Source: Comamonadaceae bacterium (lineage in GTDB: Bacteria; Pseudomonadota; Gammaproteobacteria; Burkholderiales; Burkholderiaceae_C). From it: a DNA stretch of 44,355 nt. The stretch covers positions 1-44,355 of the forward strand of contig CANFWH010000017.1 in assembly GCA_947450645.1 (NCBI GenBank). The letters run 5' to 3'. The notes below the pieces were generated by a model. The model made no database searches. It worked only from the letters and a program-made list of their open reading frames with translations, and had not been told where the DNA came from. A program made the translations under genes and the position numbers. Positions 15,738 through 27,524 of this stretch are shown in pieces. Positions within the stretch are counted from its first letter, which is position 1, and each line of letters starts with the position of its first letter.

Positions 15738-17168
15738 ATGACTCCAGAATCTGCCCCCCACCCGATCATCAAAAACACAACCGACGCCCAGCGCGTCTGG
15801 GAAGTTTGCCTAGTCCAATTAACAAAAACCATCCCCGATGGACAGGTTTTTACTTGGCTAAAACCAGTTCAAATAGAATTTGACGAAAGCAAGCAAGTCG
15901 CCACCCTTTGGATTGCCAATCGCTTTAAGCTAGACTGGATTCGCAACCAGTACTTTAAAACAATTGTGCACACCCTACAACCATTAGTTGGCTTTTCGGT
16001 TGAAATTGTGCTCGCTTTACGATCACAAAACACGACACCAAAGGCTCCCGCCGCATTCATACACGAAACATCCAATTCGGCCACATACAACCATCAACTG
16101 TACGCGCCAATGGGTGGGGCGGAAGTGGCTCAAGGAGTAAGCATCAATATCACAAGGCTCAATACAGGGCTTCGATTTGATAATTTAATCGAAGGCTCGG
16201 CCAATCGCATGGCAAGAGCAGCAAGTCTTCATGTAGCAAACATGCCTGGTGACCTCTACAACCCTTTGTTTATCTATGGTGGCGTAGGCCTAGGCAAGAC
16301 GCACCTCATGCACGCCATTGGCAATCAACTGCTAAGCGAAAGGCCGCTAGCTAAAGTACTTTATATCCACGCCGAACAATTTGTTTCTGATGTTGTAAAG
16401 GCCTATCAAAGAAAAACATTTGATGAGTTCAAAAACAAATATCATAGTCTAGACTTGCTACTCATTGATGATGTTCAATTCTTTGCCAATAAAGAACGCA
16501 CGCAAGAGGAGTTTTTTAACGCCTTCGAGGCATTGCTCACAAAAAAATCACATATTGTGATGACCAGTGATACCTACCCAAAAGGACTAACCAATATCCA
16601 TGAGCGTTTGGTTTCTCGATTTGATGCTGGGCTCACCGTTGCTTTAGAACCGCCAGAGCTTGAGTTGCGTGTCGCTATTTTAATAAATAAAACGCAAGCA
16701 GAAGGCTTGGTTATGCCCGAAGAGGTCGCATTTTTTATTGCAAAAAATGTTCGCTCAAACGTGCGTGAATTAGAGGGCGCACTTAGAAAAATTCTAGCGT
16801 TTTCAAAATTCAACCAAAAAGAAATATCAATAACCTTGGCGCGTGAATCTCTTAAAGACTTGCTATCCATTCAAAATCAACAAATTTCAATTGAAAACAT
16901 TCAAAAAACGGTAGCAGATTATTACAAAATAAAAGTTGCAGATATGTACTCTAAGCGACGCCCAGCTAGCATCGCCGGCCCCCGACAAATTGCGATGTAC
17001 CTTGCAAAAGAATTAACCAAGCGCAGCTTACCAGAAATTGGAGATTTATTTGGCGGTCGTGATCACACAACCGTATTGCATGCTGTTAGAAAAATTACTA
17101 AAGAACGCCTACAAGATCTTGAGCTCAATCAACAACTACATATCTTGGAGCAAACGCTTAAAAATTAA
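15738..17168 (+). CDS. dnaA: Chromosomal replication initiator protein DnaA
   Basis: 476 residues, normal for betaproteobacteria. Domain I occupies about 1-90 and a short linker follows. The AAA+ domain has Walker [10 protein letters not shown] at 181-189 and Walker [10 protein letters not shown]. The C-terminal domain IV carries the DNA-binding signature [15 protein letters not shown]. It binds DnaA boxes, opens the origin and loads DnaB. Potential boxes flank the gene on both sides (15675-15731 and 17172-17207). The gene is followed by the origin candidate and dnaN. The rpmH-rnpA-yidC cluster usually found upstream on the opposite strand is absent. Confidence 0.98.
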   Translation: MTPESAPHPIIKNTTDAQRVWEVCLVQLTKTIPDGQVFTWLKPVQIEFDESKQVATLWIANRFKLDWIRNQYFKTIVHTLQPLVGFSVEIVLALRSQNTTPKAPAAFIHETSNSATYNHQLYAPMGGAEVAQGVSINITRLNTGLRFDNLIEGSANRMARAASLHVANMPGDLYNPLFIYGGVGLGKTHLMHAIGNQLLSERPLAKVLYIHAEQFVSDVVKAYQRKTFDEFKNKYHSLDLLLIDDVQFFANKERTQEEFFNAFEALLTKKSHIVMTSDTYPKGLTNIHERLVSRFDAGLTVALEPPELELRVAILINKTQAEGLVMPEEVAFFIAKNVRSNVRELEGALRKILAFSKFNQKEISITLARESLKDLLSIQNQQISIENIQKTVADYYKIKVADMYSKRRPASIAGPRQIAMYLAKELTKRSLPEIGDLFGGRDHTTVLHAVRKITKERLQDLELNQQLHILEQTLKN

Positions 17169-17380
17169 GTTTGTGGATAAAAAAATGATAACTATGCGTT
17201 ATCCCCAAAGACAATAAAAACACGGAAAGTTATTACAATGACAAGATTGAATTTTAGTTTTTTCTCACAAGGAATTTTACTTTTAAGTTGTTGATTTAAA
17301 AGTAAAATTAAAGTTACTCACAAAATTAAGCTTGCTTATCTATTACTACTAATTTAAAAATTAACTTAATTAAGGAAGAC
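17169..17380. other. Probable replication origin (oriC) between dnaA and dnaN
   Basis: A 212-base, very AT-rich gap. A perfect DnaA box TGTGGATAA (17172-17180) sits just after dnaA, and a one-mismatch box TTATCCCCA is at 17199-17207. A weaker TTACTCACA lies at 17314-17322. The strongly AT-rich right half (about 17240-17370) would serve as the unwinding element. The dnaA-dnaN gap is a classical origin position in many betaproteobacteria. Only a few boxes are present, so part of the origin may lie upstream of dnaA. It also must contain the dnaN promoter. Confidence 0.65.
17273..17309. repeat. Perfect 14-bp inverted repeat in the oriC candidate
   Basis: AATTTTACTTTTAA (17273-17286) and TTAAAAGTAAAATT (17296-17309) pair perfectly across a 9-base loop. 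The stem is almost entirely A/T, so it is a poor terminator but an obvious cruciform. CTCACAA occurs just outside each arm (about 17263 and 17317). Confidence 0.7.
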
Positions 17381-18487
17381 ATGAACATCGTTAAAGCCCC
17401 GCAACATGAATTTTTAAGTTTGCTTCAATCTGTTTCTGGCATTGTCGAAAGACGTCATACCTTGCCTATTTTGGCAAATGTCCTTTTTAGAAAAAAGGAT
17501 GATCAGCTTCAAGTGATCTCTAGTGATTTAGAAATTCAAATTAAAGCGGCGGGGTTAATGGGGGGGGATTCAGGGAGTTTTACTACGACTGTTGGCGCAC
17601 GTAAATTGATCGACATTCTTCGCTCGCTTCCCAGTGATCAAATCGTATCTTTAACATCACAGAACAATAAACTGGTTTTGCAGGCTGGCAAAAGTCGTTT
17701 TACATTGCAAACTCTGCCAGCGGAGGATTTCCCTTTGGTGCAGGAGTCCGCTAAGTTTGGAGCGCTTTTTTCAGTACCACAAAAAGTGCTAAAGGATTTA
17801 CTTGAGCAGGTATCATTTGCTATGGCAGTACAAGACATTCGGTATTACTTGAATGGCATTTTGTTTGTTGTGGACGGCAAAAAACTAAGTTTGATTGCAA
17901 CCGATGGGCACCGCTTGGTGTATTCAAACGCAGATTTAGACACGGATGTACCTAAACAAGAGGTAATTTTGCCTAGAAAAACAGTATTGGAATTACAGCG
18001 TTTATTAGCCGATAGTGATGAAAAAATTGATATCCAATTTGCTAATAATCAAGCAAAATTTAATTTTGGGTCGATGGAGTTTGTGAGTAAATTGGTTGAG
18101 GGAAAATTCCCCGATTACAACCGCGTGATTCCAAAGGGGCATAAAAATCACGTAACGGTTGGTCGCCAAACACTCTTGACTTCTTTACAGCGTACGGCTA
18201 TTTTGACAAGCGATAAATTTAAGGGCGTACGTCTTAATTTTGAAGAGAATCTACTTCGTATTTCTGCTAATAACGCGGAGCAAGAAGAAGCCATTGAAGA
18301 GCTTGATATTGACTACAGTGGTGATGTGATTGAAGTTGGTTTTAATGTAACTTACTTGATCGACGCTTTAGCAAATATGTCTCAAGAAATGGTGGGCATT
18401 GAGCTTGCCGATGGCAATAGCTCGGCGCTCTTTACTGTGCCAGAAAATGCAAGTTATCGCTATGTTGTGATGCCAATGCGCATCTAA
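17381..18487 (+). CDS. dnaN: DNA polymerase III beta subunit (sliding clamp)
   Basis: 368 residues, the usual clamp length, with three repeated clamp domains. Recognisable family segments include RRHTLPILANV near residue 23, LSLIATDGHRLVY in the middle, LVEGKFPDYNRVIP, and a C-terminal YVVMPMRI that closes the fold. The dimer encircles DNA and tethers polymerase III and other factors. AAGGAAG lies five bases before the ATG. An 8-G run (17560-17567) codes for Gly-Gly and is in frame. Gene order dnaA-dnaN-gyrB is standard, without recF. Confidence 0.98.
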   Translation: MNIVKAPQHEFLSLLQSVSGIVERRHTLPILANVLFRKKDDQLQVISSDLEIQIKAAGLMGGDSGSFTTTVGARKLIDILRSLPSDQIVSLTSQNNKLVLQAGKSRFTLQTLPAEDFPLVQESAKFGALFSVPQKVLKDLLEQVSFAMAVQDIRYYLNGILFVVDGKKLSLIATDGHRLVYSNADLDTDVPKQEVILPRKTVLELQRLLADSDEKIDIQFANNQAKFNFGSMEFVSKLVEGKFPDYNRVIPKGHKNHVTVGRQTLLTSLQRTAILTSDKFKGVRLNFEENLLRISANNAEQEEAIEELDIDYSGDVIEVGFNVTYLIDALANMSQEMVGIELADGNSSALFTVPENASYRYVVMPMRI

Positions 18488-18527
18488 GCGAAATCTCACT
18501 CACTGGTTATTTTTTTGAGCTCTCTAA

Positions 18528-21107
<2,580 letters not shown>

Positions 21108-21116
21108 TTGCTGACT

Positions 21117-24100
21117 TTAAGCGGCGGCCATTTGCCGCTCTTCTTTCCCAAACCAAGCGACATAAAGAACAGGCAACACCAATAGTGTTAGCAGTGTGGC
21201 TGTAAACAGGCCGCCAATTACCACAATAGCTAATGGTCGTTGCGTCTCTGCGCCAATGTCGGTAGAAATGGCCATAGGAAGCAAGCCTAGGGCGGCTAGA
21301 AGCGCCGTCATCAGCACGGTGCGTAGACGTTGCATCGAACCCTCTTTAACCGCCTCTACGACGCTTAAACCCTTTTCTCGCAGTTGTTGAAATACTGTCA
21401 GCATCACTACGCCGTTGAGTACCGCTTGTCCAGATAGCGCAATAAAGCCAATTGCTGCCGAAACGGAGAGCGGGATGGAGAAAGCAAAGAGCGCGATGAA
21501 GCCCCCAATTAAAGCAAGTGGCACATTCACCAAAATGAGCGCCGCCATTTTGAGTGAGCTAAATGCATCGAAGAGCAATACAAAAATTAGCAAGAGCGAA
21601 ATGGGCACGACCATCGTCAGGCGTTGCATGGCGCGCTCTTGATTTTCAAATTCACCCGACCAGCTAAGTGAAAATCCGTTTGGAATCTTGACGTTCTTCT
21701 CGACGCGTTCTTGCATGTCTGCCACCACGGAGCCCATGTCGCGCCCTTTGATGAAAATGCCAATTGCCATGGTACGCCTGCCCGCTTCGCGTGAGATGTT
21801 CATTGCGCCACTGGTTTCGCGGATGTTGGTAACGCTACCCAGCGCTGCATACCCGCCATCGGGTGTGGGAATGGGAATGCTCGCTAAGCGACCAATTTCG
21901 CGTTTGTCCGCAGGCAAGCGAACCGACACCGCAAACTTGCGCTCACCCTCCCACAGTTGCGTGGCTGCCTTGCCCGCTAATGCTGCCTCAATTACATCTT
22001 GCACATCTTGCACATTTAAGCCTAAGCGTGCAGCACGGTCGCGGTCGATGTCAATCAAAATTTGTGGCACCTGTCCTTCGCGATCAATTTCGGCTTGTTC
22101 CACGCCTTTAACTTGCTGTACCTGACGGGAAATGGCTTCAGAAATGGCGCGCATCTGTACCAAATCATCGCCCACCACCTTAATCACTATCTGCCCTTTG
22201 ATTTGTGAAATCGATTCCAAAACGTTATCCCGTATGGGTTGCGAGAAAGTGGGCTCCATGCTGGGAATGGCGGATACAGCGCGATCCATTTCATCGATGA
22301 TCTTGGCCTTGGTCATGTCTTTGCGCCAATATTCGGGCTGTTTAATGTCGACAAATACCTCAACCATGCTGATGGTTTTGGGGTCTGTTCCATCCTCTGG
22401 TTGTCCCGCCTTAGAGACGGCGGTATTGACTTCAGGTACGGTTAATAAAGCTTTGCGCACCGCGTGTAGCGTCTTGGTGGCCTCTTCGTTGGACATGCTG
22501 GTAGGTATGCGAAGGTTGACCCATGTTGTGCCCTCATCGAGTTCGGGTAAAAACTCAGAGCCTAGTTGCGAAGCCAAACCAAGGGCACCCAAAAAGCCAA
22601 CAACGCAAATCAAAACAATCTTGCGAGTGTTGGCAAGCGCCCAATCGAGTGCTGGCGTGTAGGCGCGCTTACACCAAGCCACAAGCCTGTTGTCGCCATG
22701 CGGCAGATTTTTTTTAAGCATCCAATAGGCCAGCAGCGGAACCAGTGTGAGCGAAAAGATAAGTGAGCCAATGAGTGCGGCCACTACCGACAGCGCCATG
22801 GGTTGGAAGATGCGACCCTCGTGCCGTTGTAGTGCAAAAATGGGCACATGCGCGGCAATGATGATGAGCATAGAAAATAGCGTTGGTCTGCCCACCTCTA
22901 CCGTTGCATTAATTACTTCGTTGCGCCGCGTCGCGTCATCAAGGCCATCACGCCGTTCGGCGAGGCGATGCATGATGTTTTCCACCACAATCACCGCCCC
23001 ATCAACAATGATGCCAAAGTCCATTGCGCCAAGGCTCAATAAATTGGCGGGTACCCCCATGACTTTTAAACCCAAAAAAGTGGCCAGTAGTGACAATGGA
23101 ATGACGACAACAACGGCCAGTGAAGCGCGAAGATTTGATAAGAAAACATAGAGGATGAGCGAGACAAGCAAAGCGCCTTCAATCAAATTTTTAAAGACTG
23201 TGCCAAGTGTTTTAGACATCAGCCATGTCCGGTCATAAAACGGCTCAATACTTACGCCACTGGGTAGTGATTTTTCGTTGATGTAGGCAATCTTTTCTTT
23301 AACGGCTTTGAGAACCACGCTTGCATTTTCGCCTTTGCGCATGATGACAATACCTTGTACGATGTCATCATCAGCATCTTGACCAACCACGCCCAGGCGC
23401 GGTACGGCGCCGATTTTTACTTGTGCCAAGTCACGAATTAAAATGGGCGTGCCGCCGCGCGCGGCCACCACGATCCGACCAATGTCGTCTTGTGATTGCA
23501 AAAGACCAATGCCGCGGATCGCGTACTGCTGCGCACCTTGTGCAACATAGCTTCCGCCCACATTCGAGTTGCCACGCCCAAGGGCGTCGAGTAAGTTTTG
23601 GAAGGTCAGTTTGTAGGCGCGGAGCTTGTCTAAGTCTGGTTGCACTTCGTATTGTTTGATGAAGCCGCCCATCGCCACTACGTCCGCGACGCCTGGCACT
23701 TGACGGATGCCGCGTTCAATCACCCAATCCTCTAAGGTACGCAGATCCGTGCTTGATAGCCCATCCCCCTTGACGCGGTAGCGAATGATTTCACCCACTG
23801 GCGTAGCGTTGGGCGCGACGTTGACGTCCGCGCCTGGTGGCAAATCTACGCCACGCAAGCGTTCGTTCACTTCTTGCCTTGCGACATTGACGTTGACGTT
23901 ATCGTTATAGGTGATGACGGTAAACGATAAGCCAAATTGCGTGTGCGAAAACACGCGGATAGAGTTGGGCAGACCTGAAAGTGCTACCTCTAGTGGTAGC
24001 GTGATTTGTTTTTCAACCTCTTCGGCGGCACGACCAGGATAGAGCGCAATGACGGTGACTTGTGTGTCGGTAACGTCTGGAAAGGCCTCAACGGAGAGGT

Positions 24101-24194
24101 TTTTAAATGCAAACAAACCCGCCATCACAAATACCAAAATGCCCAGCACGATAAATAGCGGCTGGTGTAGCGCGAAGGAGATGAGGCGCCTCAT
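21117..24194 (-). CDS. CzcA-type heavy-metal efflux RND permease
   Basis: 1025 residues with the twelve-helix RND plan: N-terminal helix, large periplasmic loop, helix cluster around 330-530, second loop, and C-terminal cluster (about 860-1010). The segment DFGIIVDGAVIVVEN (392-406) keeps both aspartates and the glutamate of CzcA-like proton-driven divalent cation pumps. CusA-type Cu/Ag pumps have a different sequence there, so Zn, Co, Cd or Ni is the better guess. It exports metal through the adaptor and outer-membrane factor encoded just upstream. Its start overlaps the adaptor stop by ATGA, so the three genes form one operon. Confidence 0.93.
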   Translation of the reverse strand: MRRLISFALHQPLFIVLGILVFVMAGLFAFKNLSVEAFPDVTDTQVTVIALYPGRAAEEVEKQITLPLEVALSGLPNSIRVFSHTQFGLSFTVITYNDNVNVNVARQEVNERLRGVDLPPGADVNVAPNATPVGEIIRYRVKGDGLSSTDLRTLEDWVIERGIRQVPGVADVVAMGGFIKQYEVQPDLDKLRAYKLTFQNLLDALGRGNSNVGGSYVAQGAQQYAIRGIGLLQSQDDIGRIVVAARGGTPILIRDLAQVKIGAVPRLGVVGQDADDDIVQGIVIMRKGENASVVLKAVKEKIAYINEKSLPSGVSIEPFYDRTWLMSKTLGTVFKNLIEGALLVSLILYVFLSNLRASLAVVVVIPLSLLATFLGLKVMGVPANLLSLGAMDFGIIVDGAVIVVENIMHRLAERRDGLDDATRRNEVINATVEVGRPTLFSMLIIIAAHVPIFALQRHEGRIFQPMALSVVAALIGSLIFSLTLVPLLAYWMLKKNLPHGDNRLVAWCKRAYTPALDWALANTRKIVLICVVGFLGALGLASQLGSEFLPELDEGTTWVNLRIPTSMSNEEATKTLHAVRKALLTVPEVNTAVSKAGQPEDGTDPKTISMVEVFVDIKQPEYWRKDMTKAKIIDEMDRAVSAIPSMEPTFSQPIRDNVLESISQIKGQIVIKVVGDDLVQMRAISEAISRQVQQVKGVEQAEIDREGQVPQILIDIDRDRAARLGLNVQDVQDVIEAALAGKAATQLWEGERKFAVSVRLPADKREIGRLASIPIPTPDGGYAALGSVTNIRETSGAMNISREAGRRTMAIGIFIKGRDMGSVVADMQERVEKNVKIPNGFSLSWSGEFENQERAMQRLTMVVPISLLLIFVLLFDAFSSLKMAALILVNVPLALIGGFIALFAFSIPLSVSAAIGFIALSGQAVLNGVVMLTVFQQLREKGLSVVEAVKEGSMQRLRTVLMTALLAALGLLPMAISTDIGAETQRPLAIVVIGGLFTATLLTLLVLPVLYVAWFGKEERQMAAA

Positions 24195-25483
24195 TTTTTG
24201 TTGCTCTGTTTGTTGTCTGCTGAGGCGGCACTCGTGGCAGCCTTATTGGGCATGGCCTGCGGGCTCGTTGTCATGCTCATTGTGCCAAGTGATGCGTTGT
24301 CTTGAGAGAGCCGCCATAGTCGCGCAAGCAGTAGCGTGTTATCGCTGACCACCGTTTCGCCAGCTTTGAGTCCTTTGGAGATCACGACATCATTGGGTCC
24401 TTCGTAGGCAAGCTCCACTTCACGCGGCTCAAAGGCGCTGGCTGCGCTTTGTACAAATACTTGGTGTTTGGCGCCATACAGTAACGCCGCACTTGCGGGC
24501 ACGATGACGCTATCTGAGGGCATTTGTCGCGTGATTCGGGCTGTGACCAACATTTCTGCTTTCAGCAGGCGCTGCGGGTTCGCAATTAAACCGCGAACTT
24601 TGATGGTGCGTGTGGCGGGGTCGATAAAATCGCCAGCGGCTTTAACAACGGCTTGGAAGGCTTGCCCACCAAGGCTTGGCACGACGATCTCAAATGTGCT
24701 GCCAGGCTTGAGGCTGCCAATGTCAGATTCGCGCGCATCAATTTGCACCCACAAACTACTGGGGTCGGAGATGGTAAATAGCGGAGGCACACCCACACCC
24801 GATTGATCGGGGCGCAGTTCCTGCCCAGGATTTAAATTACGCTCAACGACGACGCCATTAATGGTGCTGGCAAGGGTGAGCTGTTGATTGACACTCAGAT
24901 TGCTCACGCCGCCGTAAAGTCGTGTACGGGCTTCGGCGCGCGCCGCCTCGGCGCCAGCCCTTGCTGCATCAGCCTCGGCACCATCGAGTTCTTTACGAGC
25001 AATGATGCCAGCATCAAATAATTCTTTTTGTCGAGCCAGTGCTTTCTGCGTCATGCGTAGATCCGCCTGTGCTTTGGCGGTATCGGCTTGTGCCACACCA
25101 AACTCAGGTGAAGCCAAGTTGGCTAAGGCTTGACCGACGGCGACACTTTGTCCAATGTCGGCGCGAATAATGGCTACACGGCCTGCAAAGCTGGCATAAA
25201 TGCGTTGTGTATGGTCTTCGTTCCATACCAATTTAGCCGGTAGCTCAACCGTAATGGATTTGGTGGCGGCGGCGGCGCTAATACCCAGTAGCGCTAGTTG
25301 AGGGTGATTTGGTGGAAAGCGAATTTGCTGGCCTTGCACGATGGGTGCTGGCGCATCTTGTTTTGGCGCGGGGGCTTCATGGCAGGCTGTAAGCAGTATG
25401 GCGCACAGGACGACTAGGCCTCCAAGGCCATGGCGGATATGGTTTAGCGAGAACCTGTGCGTTATTTTTTTTAGGTTGTTCAT
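24191..25483 (-). CDS. Efflux RND periplasmic adaptor (CzcB/CusB-like), lipoprotein
   Basis: Starting at ATG 25483, which overlaps the preceding stop (ATGA), the protein has 430 residues. It has a lipoprotein signal (VVLCAILLTACHE, lipidation Cys near 34), a barrel-sandwich lipoyl-like part (SFAGRVAIIRADIGQSVAVGQALANLASPE), a coiled-coil hairpin (about 125-190, many Ala/Glu/Lys), and a beta-barrel plus membrane-proximal domain. The family links the RND pump to the outer-membrane channel. The C-terminal tail (SPQAMPNKAATSAASADN) is low complexity and encoded by a sequence shared with the dispersed repeat (24224-24262). No His/Met-rich metal-binding tail is seen. Confidence 0.92.
   Translation of the reverse strand: MNNLKKITHRFSLNHIRHGLGGLVVLCAILLTACHEAPAPKQDAPAPIVQGQQIRFPPNHPQLALLGISAAAATKSITVELPAKLVWNEDHTQRIYASFAGRVAIIRADIGQSVAVGQALANLASPEFGVAQADTAKAQADLRMTQKALARQKELFDAGIIARKELDGAEADAARAGAEAARAEARTRLYGGVSNLSVNQQLTLASTINGVVVERNLNPGQELRPDQSGVGVPPLFTISDPSSLWVQIDARESDIGSLKPGSTFEIVVPSLGGQAFQAVVKAAGDFIDPATRTIKVRGLIANPQRLLKAEMLVTARITRQMPSDSVIVPASAALLYGAKHQVFVQSAASAFEPREVELAYEGPNDVVISKGLKAGETVVSDNTLLLARLWRLSQDNASLGTMSMTTSPQAMPNKAATSAASADNKQSNKK
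24224..24262 (-). repeat. Dispersed repeat, copy 5 (tail of adaptor gene)
   Basis: Read on the minus strand, this stretch aligns to copy 3 (8945-8983) at 29 of 39 positions, and its ACGAGTGCCGCCTC is identical to copy 4. It encodes the adaptor's extreme C-terminal, non-conserved tail, as the other copies encode linkers. Confidence 0.4.
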
Positions 25484-26760
25484 TTCAAAGATTCCAGACG
25501 AATGTTCCAAGCGGTTTGTGCTTTTTCAAAATCGGTTTGAGCGGCAATGGCTTCAAGCGTGGTAGCACGCCAAGTGCGGCGCGCCTCCAACAAATCGGTG
25601 AGTGACAGCGCCCCCTTGTTGTAGGCCAACTCAGCTTGTTCGGCAACGCGTTGCGCTTGCGGTGCAATGCCTTCGCTATAGCTGGCGGCTCGGGCTTGAC
25701 TGCTTTGTAGTTCTTGAGCAAGGCGCTGGCCATCGTTGGAAGCCGCATGGCGTATGCGTTCTAGTGCCGCCTCTGCGATGGCGAGTTGGGCTTCTGCCTT
25801 GGCAATTTCGCCGCCAAAGCTATAGCCACCCAGTGTGCCTAGTTGAAGTGGAACTGACATGCGAAAGGTGAGTAGGCGTGTTGATGTGCCAGGAAAGTGA
25901 TCGAATGCCGTGCCCAGCGTGACATCGTTATGTTTGAGTGCCAACGCATTGCTGAGCGCAGCGCGGCTGGCCTCTACTCGTGCCATGGCGGCTTGTACAT
26001 CGGCTCGTGCTTCAATAGGTGGTATGCTGGGCGCGGTGTTGCTGTAAGTCTTGCTGGTTATGCTTTGCGGAACATTGGCAATTAATTTTTGTGGGCCTAG
26101 ATCTAAAATAAGATTGAGTGTGAGTTCGGCTTGTGCACGATTTTGTTCAGCGAGCGTGACTTCGTTTTTGGCGCGTTGCGCCTCGATGCTACTGCGTGCC
26201 GCATCCTGCGCTGAGAGGTCGCCTGCTGCGAGTCGTTTGGCCGCCGTGTCGGCCAATTGTTGGGCGCTGACAGCAATGCTGCTGATTTGGCTGATGCGCT
26301 GCTGCGCTGCCAGTAAATCAAAGAATGCGCTGCTGGCGAGTAGCTTTTGCTGCGTGAGGAGCTCGCTCAAATCTTGCGCTGACGCATTAGCCGCTTGCGC
26401 GGCAGCCTCGGTACGTAGCGCGCGTTTGTTACCGCGCTCCCATGTCCAATCGAGACCAATGTTTTTGTCGATGCGTTTTTGCGTGAGTAAGGATCCTGCG
26501 CCCACGCCATTTTGCAAATCGATTTGTGACATCCCTGTGGAGAATATGGGTAGCGGCGCACGGTTGGCTGCGGTTACGTCTGCGCGTGCGGCGCCGAGTA
26601 ATTGCGTGGAGATTTGTGCATCAATGTTTTGCGTGGCTGCGGCCAGTGCTTCGGGTAGCGTAATTTGTTTGGCTGTTTGCGCAAAGACACCGCTAAAGCT
26701 GATGGCACACAGCAAAGTACAGGCTCGACGCAAGTTGTGATGTTTGTGGAGTATCCTCAT
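25480..26760 (-). CDS. TolC/CzcC-family outer-membrane efflux protein
   Basis: Starting at ATG 26760 (MRILHKHHNLRR), 426 residues with a signal peptide (RRACTLLCAISFSGVFAQ, cleavage near residue 28). The body is mainly helical with two OEP repeats; typical stretches are ITLPEALAAATQNID at the start, LSAQDAARSSIEAQRAKNEVTLAEQ in the middle and YNKGALSLTDLLEARRTW near the end. It forms the trimeric channel that completes the RND efflux complex. A longer start (26793) would add 11 residues before the signal and is less likely. It is divergent from the response regulator gene 74 bases away. Confidence 0.9.
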   Translation of the reverse strand: MRILHKHHNLRRACTLLCAISFSGVFAQTAKQITLPEALAAATQNIDAQISTQLLGAARADVTAANRAPLPIFSTGMSQIDLQNGVGAGSLLTQKRIDKNIGLDWTWERGNKRALRTEAAAQAANASAQDLSELLTQQKLLASSAFFDLLAAQQRISQISSIAVSAQQLADTAAKRLAAGDLSAQDAARSSIEAQRAKNEVTLAEQNRAQAELTLNLILDLGPQKLIANVPQSITSKTYSNTAPSIPPIEARADVQAAMARVEASRAALSNALALKHNDVTLGTAFDHFPGTSTRLLTFRMSVPLQLGTLGGYSFGGEIAKAEAQLAIAEAALERIRHAASNDGQRLAQELQSSQARAASYSEGIAPQAQRVAEQAELAYNKGALSLTDLLEARRTWRATTLEAIAAQTDFEKAQTAWNIRLESLK

Positions 26761-26803
26761 AGAACATGTTTGTATGACTTGATCCCTGACCAAGACCTGA
26801 CTT

Positions 26804-26834
26804 TTGTAAATATTTGTGAATATTGTTGTAAATT
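26804..26834 (+). promoter_or_regulatory. Tandem direct repeats, candidate response-regulator binding site
   Basis: TTGTAAATAT (26804), TTGTGAATAT (26814) and TTGTAAATT (26826) are three near-copies, the first two exactly one helical turn (10 bp) apart and the third 12 bp further. OmpR/PhoB-type regulators bind such direct repeats. The array lies between the divergent efflux operon and the regulator gene and abuts its ATG (26835), so autoregulation is likely. Confidence 0.5.
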
Positions 26835-27524
26835 ATGCGCATTCTTTTGGTTGAAGATGACCCCACGCTGCACGAGGTTATGTCTCAAAACCTGTTTTCG
26901 TTGGGGCATCGAGTAGAGGGGGCGTTTACTGTGGCTCAGGCAAAACATTGGTGGCGCGTACAGGCCTTTGATGCGGTGCTCTTGGATCTCAATTTGCCCG
27001 ATGGGTCTGGTCTTACAGCCCTACGAGAGGCGCGTCAGCGTGGCGATAAAACGCCTGTCATTGTGCTTACGGCGCGCAACCGAACGGACGAGCGCATAGC
27101 GGGATTGGATGCGGGTGCCGACGATTACGTAGGCAAGCCATTTGAAATGGCGGAGGTGGAGGCAAGACTACGAGCTTTGGTGCGGCGCTCTGTGGGTGCT
27201 GACGACGTGGTCATCATCGGCCGATTGAAGTTGGATCGAAAGGCGCGGCGTATTTTTTGTGAGGATGTGGATTGGACGTTGCCCGCAAGAGAGTATGAAG
27301 TGTTCGTTGAGTTGCTTTCTCCGCTAGGGCGTGTAGTGAGTAAGAAAATGCTGTCCGATAAACTCTCGGATATGGATGACGCGCTTGGTGACAATGCGCT
27401 GGAGTCCTTTATTTCTAGGCTGCGCAAACGCATGGTGGGCACGGGCGCCGCGATTGTGACAGTTCGCGGCCTTGGTTACCGGGTTCAACAGGAGGTGTTG
27501 TTCAATGTTGAAACCGACACGTAA
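26835..27524 (+). CDS. Response regulator, OmpR/PhoB family
   Basis: 229 residues. The receiver domain has the acidic pocket ED-D (7-9), phosphoacceptor D51 in LLDLNLPDGSG, T79 in LTAR and K101 in GKPF. The C-terminal winged helix (about 130-225) ends in RLRKRMVGTGAAIVTVRGLGYRV, typical of the OmpR/PhoB class. It overlaps the sensor kinase gene by 20 bases, so they are co-expressed. Its position next to the metal-efflux operon suggests it activates that operon in response to metal. No Shine-Dalgarno is seen before the ATG because repeats fill that space. Confidence 0.93.
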   Translation: MRILLVEDDPTLHEVMSQNLFSLGHRVEGAFTVAQAKHWWRVQAFDAVLLDLNLPDGSGLTALREARQRGDKTPVIVLTARNRTDERIAGLDAGADDYVGKPFEMAEVEARLRALVRRSVGADDVVIIGRLKLDRKARRIFCEDVDWTLPAREYEVFVELLSPLGRVVSKKMLSDKLSDMDDALGDNALESFISRLRKRMVGTGAAIVTVRGLGYRVQQEVLFNVETDT

